Source: Ilumatobacteraceae bacterium
GTDB lineage: Bacteria; Actinomycetota; Acidimicrobiia; Acidimicrobiales; Ilumatobacteraceae
Reading direction: 5' to 3'
NCBI GenBank assembly: GCA_013213745.1
Contig: JABSQH010000142.1
Location: 1 to 50,618, forward strand
DNA length: 50,618 nt
A program made the translations under genes and the position numbers. Each line of letters opens with the position of its first letter. Position 1 is the stretch's first letter. Of the stretch, positions 1 through 7,117 are shown piece by piece. The notes beneath the pieces were generated by a model that was not told where the DNA came from, did not search any database, and was given only the letters and a program-made list of their open reading frames with translations.

Positions 1-124
1 CCGTGGCCTTCTTCTTGGCCGTCGCCTTCTTCTTGGTGGCCTTCTTCTTGGCCGTCGACTTCTTGGCAGTCGCCTTCTTCTTCGCCGCGGCCTTCTTCTT
101 CGCCGGCTTCTTGGTTGCTGCCAT
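1..124 (-). CDS. Lys/Ala-rich histone H1-like tail protein (5' part, runs off left edge)
   Basis: Seen: an ATG at 124 opens a frame of 41 codons that continues past the window edge. After MAATKKPA it consists almost only of KKK, A and T, with repeated AKKKAT units. Known: this composition is that of the C-terminal tail of mycobacterial HupB and of bacterial histone H1-like proteins, which bind DNA through lysines without a fold. Context: the start lies 4 bp beyond the HU stop codon on the same strand, in the +1 frame relative to HU. A GGGAAGAAG stretch inside the HU 3' end could act as its ribosome binding site. Inference: it is either a separate, translationally coupled nucleoid protein or the tail of HU displaced by a frame change. 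Total length is unknown because the gene is cut. Confidence 0.7.
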   Translation of the reverse strand, partial: MAATKKPAKKKAAAKKKATAKKSTAKKKATKKKATAKKKAT

Positions 125-128
125 CAGG

Positions 129-416
129 TCACTTCTTCCCTGGGTTGAGTGCGGCCTTCAGCGTGGAGCTGGCCGAGAACTTCATTGCGGTCGAGGCGGC
201 GATTTTCACCGGAGCACCGGTTTGCGGGTTGCGGCCCGTGCGGGCGCTGCGCTTGGTGGTGCTGAAGGTTCCAAAGCCGGCCCACGCCACTTTGTCACCC
301 TTCTTGGTCTCGGCGACGACGTAGTCGAAGAACGCACCGAGCGTGCGCTCGGCGTCCGCCTTCGAGACACCGGCGGCGTCCGCCACGGATGCGATCATTT
401 CTGCTTTGGTTGCCAT
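129..416 (-). CDS. hup: HU-family nucleoid DNA-binding protein
   Basis: A 95-residue protein, the normal length of a bare HU/IHF subunit. It has the HU layout: helical N-terminal half (1-40), the core GFGTF at 48-52, and the DNA-clasping arm with GRNPQTG at 61-67 followed by PVKI. HU dimers bend and compact DNA and bind structural distortions. An AGAGGA ribosome binding site precedes the ATG. In most actinobacteria HupB carries a long Lys-rich tail on the same chain; here HU ends at PGKK and TGA, and the Lys-rich tail is a separate frame 4 bp downstream. It is divergent from the PhoH gene. Identity is very secure; the split organisation is the odd point. Confidence 0.95.
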   Translation of the reverse strand: MATKAEMIASVADAAGVSKADAERTLGAFFDYVVAETKKGDKVAWAGFGTFSTTKRSARTGRNPQTGAPVKIAASTAMKFSASSTLKAALNPGKK

Positions 417-726
417 CGAGTCCTCTTTCGGTCTCTGTTCGAGTTCGGGTTGTTGCGTCCAGCGGCCTCGCCGGACGTGACCGACGTCGGTGTCGATCAG
501 GCTCCATCAGAACGATCATCGAGGGTTCCGTTCAAGCACCCATCTCATTGCATTTGCAATGGTTCTCGCGTCTGGCCCTTACCGGTACTGGGTGCCGAAT
601 TCGGTCATCGGCCGATTCGGGTCGCGAGGGGCCACGGGTCCACCACCGGTCGCGCAGGCTGCGCTACAACAGAGCCGTTGGGTATCGAACCGATTCACGC
701 GAATCTGCGACACGTCAGCTGAGGGA
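417..726. other. Divergent intergenic region between HU and PhoH genes
   Basis: About 310 bp without a convincing gene. It must hold the HU promoter (minus strand) and probably the PhoH promoter (plus strand). A long upstream extension of the PhoH frame is open here but has no family features and no ribosome binding site. The only clear structure is the 16-bp inverted repeat at 546-561. Confidence 0.5.
546..561. promoter_or_regulatory. Inverted repeat CATTGCA-TT-TGCAATG in HU/PhoH intergenic region
   Basis: Perfect 7-bp arms separated by TT, AT-rich against a very GC-rich background, placed between two divergent genes. It could be an operator for a dimeric regulator. No regulator is identified, so the role is inference only. 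Confidence 0.3.
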
Positions 727-2142
727 ATGGTGACCGACCTACTTCCGCCCACTGACCGCCCCACGACCGCGACGCCCGCTGCGGCGAACCGGTCGCCGAG
801 TACCGCCGCCGGGCAACGAACCCGGCTGGTGCTCGACACGTCGGTGCTGATCTCCGACCCTTCCTGCGTGTCGGCATTCAGCGACTGCGACGTCGTGATC
901 CCCCTGACCGTCGTCGAGGAGCTGGACGGCTTGAAGCGCCGACTCGACGACGTCGGACGGTCAGCGCGAGCCGCCCTGCGGTCGCTCGAGGATCTGCGCG
1001 TGCGTCACGGCGGATCGCTAGCCCACCCGGTGCCGACCGACGCAGGCGGCACGCTGCAGATCGAGATCAACAACATTCGCAAGCATCTGTTGGTGGAACA
1101 CGGGCTCGATCCGTCGATCCCGGACAACCGGATCATCGGCGCGGCGATCGGGCAGGCCGAGCTCGGCCCGACGACGATGGTCTCCAACGACGCGGCGCTG
1201 CGCATCAAGGCCGCGCACCTCGGCGTATCGGCCGCCGAACATCAACTGGCGCGTCGAGACGACCAGCGGTCCGCATCAGGGTGGTCGACGCTCGAGGCAC
1301 CACACGAACTGATCGACTGCCTCTACGCCGCAGGTGCGGTCGCCATCGATGCGCTGGCCGAGCATGGCGCCACAACGGAGTCGACGTTCGAACAGAACGA
1401 GTTCGCCGTGCTGCGTTGTGGCTCGCAGTCGGCGTTGGTCCGAGTCGTCGGCGACGAGTTCGTGCTGTTGTCCTCTTCGGTGCCCGAAGCGTGGGGCCTG
1501 CGGCCACGGAGCAAAGAGCAGCGCTTCGCACTCGAGCTGCTGCTCGACCCGTCGATCTCGGTGCTGGCTCTCGACGGCCGGGCAGGGACCGGCAAGACGA
1601 TCCTGGCAATTGCGGCCGGCCTCGAGCAGGTCGTCGAACAGAACCGGTTCGAGCGCCTCGCCGTGTACCGGCCACTGGTGCCGGTCGGGCGTGCCGACGT
1701 GGGATTTCTCCCGGGCGGCCTCGACGAGAAGCTCGACCCATGGATGGCCGCCATTCACGACGCAGTGGTCGCCCTGACCGATCGAGGCAACATCAACGAT
1801 GCCCGCGATCTGGTCGACGAACTCACCGTCCGCGGGCAGTTGTCGCTCGAGTCGGTGACTTTCCTACGCGGTCGATCGCTCCAGCGTCAGATGGTCGTCA
1901 TCGACGAAGCCCAGAACCTCGAGCCGACCACACTACGAACGATCCTCACCCGGGTCGGCGACGGCACCAAGGTGGTGTTCACCGGCGACACGAGCCAGAT
2001 CGACGCCCCGTACCTCGCCGAGTCGAACAACGCTCTGAGTGTGCTCAGTTCGGCCTTCGCCGGCCAACGGTGTTTCGGGCACATCACCCTCACCGCGTGC
2101 GAGCGCAGCGACGTCGCCAGCTTGGCCGCAGAGCTCCTCTGA
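727..2142 (+). CDS. PIN domain-PhoH ATPase fusion (PhoH2-like)
   Basis: A 471-residue protein joining a PIN ribonuclease domain (about 33-170) to a PhoH-type P-loop ATPase (about 255-471). PIN acidic residues are visible in VLDTSV (D37), VVEEL (E64, E65), IPDNRI (D133) and SNDAA (D155). The ATPase has Walker A GRAGTGKT (284-291) and Walker B VVIDEAQ (390-396). Known: mycobacterial PhoH2 with this architecture unwinds and cleaves RNA. I chose ATG 727; GTG 730 is equally possible and has GAGGG at a better distance. The frame is open to 490 but the upstream part looks non-coding. No antitoxin-like small gene precedes it, unlike mycobacterial phoAT-phoH2. Confidence 0.9.
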   Translation: MVTDLLPPTDRPTTATPAAANRSPSTAAGQRTRLVLDTSVLISDPSCVSAFSDCDVVIPLTVVEELDGLKRRLDDVGRSARAALRSLEDLRVRHGGSLAHPVPTDAGGTLQIEINNIRKHLLVEHGLDPSIPDNRIIGAAIGQAELGPTTMVSNDAALRIKAAHLGVSAAEHQLARRDDQRSASGWSTLEAPHELIDCLYAAGAVAIDALAEHGATTESTFEQNEFAVLRCGSQSALVRVVGDEFVLLSSSVPEAWGLRPRSKEQRFALELLLDPSISVLALDGRAGTGKTILAIAAGLEQVVEQNRFERLAVYRPLVPVGRADVGFLPGGLDEKLDPWMAAIHDAVVALTDRGNINDARDLVDELTVRGQLSLESVTFLRGRSLQRQMVVIDEAQNLEPTTLRTILTRVGDGTKVVFTGDTSQIDAPYLAESNNALSVLSSAFAGQRCFGHITLTACERSDVASLAAELL

Positions 2143-2224
2143 CCAACGCTCGTGTCCGGCTCGGTCTGTCTGTGTGAGCCTGATCGTGCGCGGTGTGTGA
2201 CACCCGCGATCTAACGTCGCTCGT

Positions 2225-2839
2225 GTGACGATCCCGCAGCTCGCCGTCCTCGATCTGGAGACCTCGGGTCTGCGGGCGGCACGCCACCGGATCCTGCAGG
2301 CGGCGACGGTCACCATCGACGTCGATGGTGAGCGGCTCGACGAGTGGTCGTCCTACGTCCGCTTGCGCTGGCCACTGCAGCGAGTTGGCCCACGCCGCAT
2401 CCACGGCATCCGACGCTCCACGCTACGCGGAGCACCACGACTGAGCGACGCGCTCGCCGCACTCGCCGACGTGCTCGATGGGTCTCTCGTCACCGCCCAC
2501 CATGCATCGTTCGACATCGAGTTCTTGCGTGTCGCGGCACGCCACGCCGACCCCGACGTACGCGCCCGACTCCTCGCGGCGACCGAGCAGTCGCTGTGCA
2601 CCCTGGAGATGTCGCGGGCGACCGATCCGGACCGAACGCGCTCACACCGCCTCGGCGACCTCTGCCGCCACTACGACATCACCATCGACCGGCCCCACGA
2701 CGCACGCGACGACGTGCGCGCCACGGCGGCGCTCGTTCCGATCCTCATCGAACAGCTCGGGATCGACTCGTTCGACCAGCTCGAGCCTTTTCTGGTGCGC
2801 CCGCCGTCGCCGGCTCAACCGGCCGGCGCGCCGTCGTAA
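2225..2839 (+). CDS. DEDDh-type 3'-5' exonuclease (DnaQ/PolC epsilon-like)
   Basis: 204 residues with a GTG start. ExoI motif DLET (D10, E12), ExoII HHASFD (D97) and ExoIII HDARDD (H158, D163) are all present, so the four metal-binding acids and the catalytic histidine of the DEDDh family are intact. Such proteins proofread or trim nucleic acid 3' ends, as DNA polymerase III epsilon does; a free-standing copy may act in repair or RNA turnover. There is no helicase or BRCT domain. Its last 25 bp overlap the 3' end of convergent pafC. The Pro/Ala-rich C-terminus is probably disordered. Confidence 0.85.
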   Translation: MTIPQLAVLDLETSGLRAARHRILQAATVTIDVDGERLDEWSSYVRLRWPLQRVGPRRIHGIRRSTLRGAPRLSDALAALADVLDGSLVTAHHASFDIEFLRVAARHADPDVRARLLAATEQSLCTLEMSRATDPDRTRSHRLGDLCRHYDITIDRPHDARDDVRATAALVPILIEQLGIDSFDQLEPFLVRPPSPAQPAGAPS

Positions 2840-3780
2840 CGCGCCCTGATCGTCGCCGCCAGTGCTGCGGCCCCCGCAACCGCACCGGGCGGACTCAGAC
2901 ACTCGGCGTCGTCGCCCAACCGCAGCAACAACCGGCTCAACCACCGTTCACTGCTCATCGGCAGAACGACGTCGAGACTGCCGTCGCGTCGCACCTCGAC
3001 CGAGTCCACGGCGTAGTGCTCGCTCACCCATCGCGCCGCCGGACGCAGGCGCAACGTGGCGCGCGGCACGTCGTCGTCGAAGAACGCGGGCCGATCGACC
3101 GGCGCATCGGGTGCTGGACCACGATGACCCGTCGGACGTGCCGAGTCGATGCGGTCGATCCGAAACGTCCTGCGCGCACCGGAACGATCGTCGTCGGCGA
3201 CCACGTACCAATGCCCGCCGTCGGCGAAGACGTGTCGCGGCACGACTCGACGAGTCGTGGTGGTGTCACTCGCGGGCGAGTAGTAGACGATCTCGAACTC
3301 ATCGCCGCCGGCAACGGCGGCCGCGAACACATCGACGGTCTCGGGACGGTCGAGTTCGAGGGCCAGGCCAGCGGTGTCATCTCCGGGTGTGTCCTCGATG
3401 ATGCCGATGTCGTACAACGCATCGCCGATCTTCTCGAGACCGGCGGCGAGCGGGCCGGACGGGTCGGCCCCAGGGAGCTGCATCGCCGCCCGACCGGCGG
3501 CGAGCAGAGTGAAGCCCTCGGGCGCGGTGAGCCGGAGTGGCCTGGTGAACAACCGAGGCACGCCGATCGCCACCACGCCATCGTCGATGAACACATCGAC
3601 CATCTCGTCGACGAACGGCGGCAACCCGCACATCGCCACGAGTTCGATGTCGTGTTCGATCTCGGTGATCGATGCATCGAAACGGGCCGCGACGTCTTCG
3701 AGCGGTACCTCGCCGCGCTCCATCAACCACGGCAACATCACCAGCAATCGACGCAGCCGTGCTTCGGCTTTCGTGGTCAC
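2815..3780 (-). CDS. pafC: PafC-like WYL-domain transcription regulator
   Basis: 321 residues from GTG 3780, which overlaps the pafB stop (GTGA). An N-terminal winged-helix-like segment (about 1-60) is followed by a WYL domain; the strand YVVADDD and the motif RTFRIDRID are typical. Known: in mycobacteria PafB and PafC form a heterodimer that turns on the LexA-independent DNA-damage response, the WYL domain sensing a damage-derived ligand. In many actinobacteria the pair follows the Pup ligase gene; here it follows a cobalamin-binding subunit instead. An upstream extension to 3888 is open but would run inside pafB and is not needed. Confidence 0.85.
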   Translation of the reverse strand: MTTKAEARLRRLLVMLPWLMERGEVPLEDVAARFDASITEIEHDIELVAMCGLPPFVDEMVDVFIDDGVVAIGVPRLFTRPLRLTAPEGFTLLAAGRAAMQLPGADPSGPLAAGLEKIGDALYDIGIIEDTPGDDTAGLALELDRPETVDVFAAAVAGGDEFEIVYYSPASDTTTTRRVVPRHVFADGGHWYVVADDDRSGARRTFRIDRIDSARPTGHRGPAPDAPVDRPAFFDDDVPRATLRLRPAARWVSEHYAVDSVEVRRDGSLDVVLPMSSERWLSRLLLRLGDDAECLSPPGAVAGAAALAATIRARYDGAPAG

Positions 3781-4733
3781 GACGCCTCCTCGCCGCGGGC
3801 GATCACGGCGTCGAGCGCATCGACCACCGCTGATCGCAGGCCAGCGGGCGCGAGCACCTCGGCGTGTTGAGCCAAGCCCAGCACCCACGACAGGAACGCG
3901 TCGCGGTTCGCCGCGGGAACCCGCACGATGACAGCGCCGACCGCTGTTCGTTCGACGACCCGATCGTCGCCAACCTCAGCGACGACACCACTGGCGCGCG
4001 GCGGGTCGATGCGCACCAACGCATCGACGTCGTCCTCTGCGACGTGACCGATCAGCTTGGGATCGGAAGGGAACGCGTCGCGCGGGTCGAAGCTCTCTGG
4101 CCGAACGAACGCGCCCGGATCGCTCAACGTGAGTGCGCCGTCGTCGATGCGATCGACGCGGAAGGTGCGCTTGGCCTGGCGGTCATGATCGAAACCGACG
4201 ACGTACCAAAACCCGCCGCGCAGCAGCAGGCCCCATGGGTCGACCCTGCGCATGTCGCCCCGATAGCTGAATTCGATCGTCGACCGCTGCGCAATTGCCA
4301 CGCGAAGGTCGGGGAGCTCGGCCCGGTCGGGCACGACGGCGCTGACTGCGACCGGCGCGCCGATCGGTGACCCGCCGAGTTTGCGGATCGCTTCATCGCC
4401 GGCGCTCGACCCGGTATGCACCGCAGCGACTGCGAGCTGAACGGCACGCATCTCCTCGGGCGACAAGTCGAGGTCGGCCAATTCGTAGGCGGCCCGATCG
4501 ATCCGATAGCCCGTCGACCCCGCAGTCGGCCCGCCGACCACGGTCGACGTGTCGATCGGCACACCGATCGATCGCAGCGCCGCCTTGTCGCGCTCGAATG
4601 CGGCCCTCCGGTTGCGCTCGTCGGCGGGGTACTGGCCGTCGAGATCACCAGCGATCTCGACGAGCGTCAACGGTCGCGGGGTTTCGAGCAGCAACGCCAG
4701 CAGATTGGTCAGCCGCTCGAGACGGTCGACCAT
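3777..4733 (-). CDS. pafB: PafB-like WYL-domain transcription regulator
   Basis: 318 residues. An N-terminal HTH (MVDRLERLTNLLALLLET, then LTLVEIAGDL at about 23-32) precedes a WYL domain with WGLLLRGGFWYVVGFDHD and RTFRVDRID. It is the partner of the downstream pafC, which it overlaps by 4 bp (GTGA), so the two should be made in equal amounts. Its ATG shares one base with the stop codon of the upstream B12-binding subunit (TGATG). Expected role: the DNA-binding half of the PafBC DNA-damage activator. Assigning B against C rests on gene order and on HTH quality. Confidence 0.85.
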   Translation of the reverse strand: MVDRLERLTNLLALLLETPRPLTLVEIAGDLDGQYPADERNRRAAFERDKAALRSIGVPIDTSTVVGGPTAGSTGYRIDRAAYELADLDLSPEEMRAVQLAVAAVHTGSSAGDEAIRKLGGSPIGAPVAVSAVVPDRAELPDLRVAIAQRSTIEFSYRGDMRRVDPWGLLLRGGFWYVVGFDHDRQAKRTFRVDRIDDGALTLSDPGAFVRPESFDPRDAFPSDPKLIGHVAEDDVDALVRIDPPRASGVVAEVGDDRVVERTAVGAVIVRVPAANRDAFLSWVLGLAQHAEVLAPAGLRSAVVDALDAVIARGEEAS

Positions 4734-5128
4734 CAGGTCTGCCGCTCAAGGACCCGGCGTACCCGGTCGACCACCTCGTCGGCGCTCGCTCCTGGGGTCA
4801 GTATGTCGGCCACGCCGGCCCGTTCGAGTTCCGCAACGTCGTCGGGCGGCACGATGCCACCGACGACCACTGGCGCGTCTGAGCCACAGCTGCGGACAGC
4901 GTCGACCACGAGCGGGGCGAGCGTGAGGTGCGCCCCCGACAGCATCGACAATCCAACGAGATCGACGTCCTCGTCGACAGCTGCGGCGGCGACGGTTTCC
5001 GGTGTCTGGAACAGGCCGGTGTAGATCACTTCGAAGCCGGCGTCACGCAGGATGCGGGCGACGACTTTGACTCCTCGATCATGCCCGTCGAGGCCGACTT
5101 TGGCGACGAGCACTCGAGCTGCAGGCAC
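4733..5128 (-). CDS. Acyl-CoA mutase small subunit, cobalamin-binding
   Basis: 131 residues forming one B12-binding Rossmann domain. The lower-ligand signature GLDGHDRG (DxHxxG) sits near residues 13-20, with GLSMLSGAHL and VVVGGIVP at the expected later positions. Known: stand-alone domains of this size pair with a separate catalytic chain in isobutyryl-CoA-type mutases. The probable partner, the large subunit at 10574-12211, lies 5.4 kb away and also lacks a B12 domain. The gene overlaps pafB by one base, which would tie a metabolic subunit to a DNA-damage regulator in one transcript. Upstream is a strong hairpin terminator. Confidence 0.88.
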   Translation of the reverse strand: MPAARVLVAKVGLDGHDRGVKVVARILRDAGFEVIYTGLFQTPETVAAAAVDEDVDLVGLSMLSGAHLTLAPLVVDAVRSCGSDAPVVVGGIVPPDDVAELERAGVADILTPGASADEVVDRVRRVLERQT

Positions 5129-5142
5129 GGCGCGAGATTAGT

Positions 5143-5177
5143 CCTGTCACGGTGGCATCGACCGCCACCGTGACAGG
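5143..5177 (-). terminator. 13-bp stem hairpin after the aldehyde dehydrogenase
   Basis: Perfect inverted repeat CCTGTCACGGTGG / CCACCGTGACAGG with a 9-nt loop, 6 bp beyond the aldehyde dehydrogenase stop and 14 bp before the start of the mutase small subunit. It has no clear T-run, but position and stem strength fit a terminator or attenuator. Confidence 0.6.
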
Positions 5178-5183
5178 CCCGTA

Positions 5184-6602
5184 TCACAGCTGCAGGCTCT
5201 TGACCTGCAGGAACTCGTCGATGCCGTACGGGCCGTTTTCGCGGCCGTACCCGGACTGTTTGTAGCCACCGAACGGGGCTGCGATGTTGAACGCCCCACC
5301 GTTGACGTCGACCATCCCGGTGCGCATACGACGAGCGACCGCCACGGCACGGTCCTGGTCGCTCGACCACACGCCACCCGACAATCCGTACAGGCTGTCG
5401 TTGGCGATGCGTACGGCGTCGTCTTCGTCGTCGTAGGCGATGATCGACAGCACCGGACCGAAGATCTCCTCTTGGGCGACCGTCATGTCGTTGGTCACCT
5501 CAGCCAGCACGGTCGGCTTGACGAAGTACCCCGTCTCTTTGCCCTCGGGTTTGCCGAGGCCACCGGCGGCGACGACTGCACCCTCGTCGACCCCTTTTTG
5601 GATGTAGCCCTGCACACGATCCCACTGGGCCTGAGAGATCAGCGGACCGAGGTGCATGCCCTCCTTGGTCGGATCGTCGACCTCAGTACCTTCTGCGGTC
5701 GCGACGGCCACGGCGACCGCCTCGTCGTAGCGACTGCGCGGCACCAGCATCCGGGTGTGGGCGGTGCACGTCTGGCCTGAGTTGAGGTAGCAGGCGAATA
5801 CGCCCTTGGGGATCACGTCGGTGAAGTCGGCGTCGTCGAGCACGATGTTGGCCGACTTGCCACCGAGCTCGAGCGCAACGCGCTTGACCGTGCCGGCCGC
5901 GGCGGCGGCCACCGCTTTGCCGGCGCGCGTCGACCCGGTGAAGCTGACCATGTCGACGTCGGGGTGGGCGGCGATCGCTGCGCCGACCTCAGGACCTGTT
6001 CCGCTCACCAGGTTGAACACGCCTTCTGGCAGTCCGACCTCGTGAACGATTTCGGCGAGGATGAAGGCATTGAGCGGAGCGACCTCGCTCGGCTTCAACA
6101 CGAACGTGCAGCCGGCCGCCAGTGCACCGCCGAGCTTGCAGATGATCTGGTGCAACGGGTAGTTCCACGGGGTGATTGCACCGACGACACCGACCGGCTC
6201 TTTGACCACGAGGCTGTTGCCGATCGTCTCCTCGAACGAGAAGTCGTCGAGCAGCGTGGCGTAGTTCTGCATGTTGCCGGCGGGCAGGCCGGCCTGGATC
6301 ATGTTCGCCCAGGTGATCGGCATCCCCACTTCGCCCGAGATCACTTCGGCGATCTCGGGGCCGCGAGCTTGCAGCGCCTCGTTCAGGCGGACCATGTACT
6401 TCTGGCGTTCCTCGACCGGCGTACCGGCCCACGAGTCGAAGGCTCGCCGAGCCGCAGCCACAGCCTTGTCGACGTCGCTGGCCGCACCGTCTGGAATCGA
6501 GCCCATCACCTGTTCGGTGCCGGCGTTGATGACCTCGATCGAGCCGGAGCCGTCAGAGGGCACCCAGGCGCCGTCGATGTAGATGTCCGAGTAGTCGCGC
6601 AT
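5184..6602 (-). CDS. NAD(P)-dependent aldehyde dehydrogenase
   Basis: 472 residues, normal length for the ALDH superfamily. Catalytic residues are intact: N147 in TPWNYP, E245 in LELGGKS and C279 in NSGQTC; the cofactor loop FTGSTRAG is at 221-228. It oxidises an aldehyde to the acid; the substrate cannot be read from sequence. Neighbours do not form an obvious pathway: a hairpin terminator follows it and a repeat element (6663-6715) precedes it, so it is probably transcribed alone. Confidence 0.92.
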   Translation of the reverse strand: MRDYSDIYIDGAWVPSDGSGSIEVINAGTEQVMGSIPDGAASDVDKAVAAARRAFDSWAGTPVEERQKYMVRLNEALQARGPEIAEVISGEVGMPITWANMIQAGLPAGNMQNYATLLDDFSFEETIGNSLVVKEPVGVVGAITPWNYPLHQIICKLGGALAAGCTFVLKPSEVAPLNAFILAEIVHEVGLPEGVFNLVSGTGPEVGAAIAAHPDVDMVSFTGSTRAGKAVAAAAAGTVKRVALELGGKSANIVLDDADFTDVIPKGVFACYLNSGQTCTAHTRMLVPRSRYDEAVAVAVATAEGTEVDDPTKEGMHLGPLISQAQWDRVQGYIQKGVDEGAVVAAGGLGKPEGKETGYFVKPTVLAEVTNDMTVAQEEIFGPVLSIIAYDDEDDAVRIANDSLYGLSGGVWSSDQDRAVAVARRMRTGMVDVNGGAFNIAAPFGGYKQSGYGRENGPYGIDEFLQVKSLQL

Positions 6603-6662
6603 GGCTTCAGTCTGGTCGACCCACGACCCGGACCTTCAGTCGGAGCACCGACCCCGCGCCCA

Positions 6663-6715
6663 CAGAAAAACCAGGGATTCCATGCGCTTTCCGCACGTCG
6701 CCGCGAACAGAACGG
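6663..6715 (+). repeat. Dispersed hairpin repeat, copy A
   Basis: Reads GAAAAACCAGGGATTCC, then hairpin arms CATGCG/CGCACG (one mismatch), then GAACAGAACGG. It lies 10 bp from the csoR stop codon and is inverted relative to copy B on the other side of csoR. Member of the seven-copy family described in the findings. Confidence 0.85.
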
Positions 6716-6725
6716 CTCGGCGCCG

Positions 6726-6983
6726 CTATCCGAGCTTGACGAAGAGCCGTTCGAGCTCCTCGACGTCGATGCCGCCGTCGGGTTGTGTTGCACAGTGCCG
6801 CATCCCGCCTGCGATCAGCCGGTAGCTGACGCGATCGAGCGCCGACTTGCACGCCGACAGTTGCGTGATCACGGCATGACAATCCTCACCGTCGTCGATC
6901 ATCCGCTGCACCCCCCGGATCTGGCCTTCCAACCGACGCAAGCGATTGGTCACGTCCGCACTCACCTCGTCCGGGAACTGCAT
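6726..6983 (-). CDS. CsoR/RcnR-family (DUF156) transcription repressor
   Basis: 85 residues from ATG 6983. The family core VTNRLRRLEGQIRGVQRMI (11-29) is clear. Cysteines lie at 35, 45 and 64. Known: copper-type CsoR uses Cys, then His four residues before a second Cys; here that position is Gly60 (GGMRHC), so the copper His is absent and the C35/C64 pair looks more like the persulfide sensor CstR. No copper pump, chaperone or sulfur-transfer gene is adjacent. An ATAC/GTAT inverted repeat around the start codon could allow autoregulation. The gene is bracketed by inverted repeat copies A and B. The family call is firm; the ligand is inference. Confidence 0.85.
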   Translation of the reverse strand: MQFPDEVSADVTNRLRRLEGQIRGVQRMIDDGEDCHAVITQLSACKSALDRVSYRLIAGGMRHCATQPDGGIDVEELERLFVKLG

Positions 6984-6997
6984 ACCCCCTACAGTAT
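6982..6997. promoter_or_regulatory. Possible CsoR-family operator at the repressor's own start
   Basis: ATACCCCCTACAGTAT: 4-bp arms ATAC/GTAT around a C-run. CsoR/RcnR-family operators are typically short palindromes with a G/C tract, so this fits autorepression. It overlaps the ATG and the GGGGG ribosome binding site. Not tested against other sites. Confidence 0.45.
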
Positions 6998-7065
6998 CGC
7001 AGTCACCTGACTTCGCATTGCAGCACGTCCAACGAGGACGGGGCTGCGCCAGCTCCACACGACCT

Positions 7066-7117
7066 GATTCTGTTTGCCAGAACGTGCGGAAAGCGCACGA
7101 AATCCCCGGTTTTTCGG
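7066..7117 (-). repeat. Dispersed hairpin repeat, copy B
   Basis: On the minus strand it starts CCGAAAAACCGGGGATTTCG immediately after the pgi TAG stop (7118-7120), has hairpin arms CGTGCG/CGCACG, and ends AAACAGAATC. Inverted with respect to copy A across csoR. Confidence 0.88.

Noticed and set aside
1-120. Plus-strand Phe/Ala-rich membrane-like frame at the left edge
   Set aside because: It is the complement of the Lys-rich tail codons (AAG read as CTT/TTC), not a gene.
2344-3870. 508-codon plus-strand frame opposite pafC
   Set aside because: Composition is shadow-like, and the exonuclease and pafC, both with clear motifs, occupy the same DNA.
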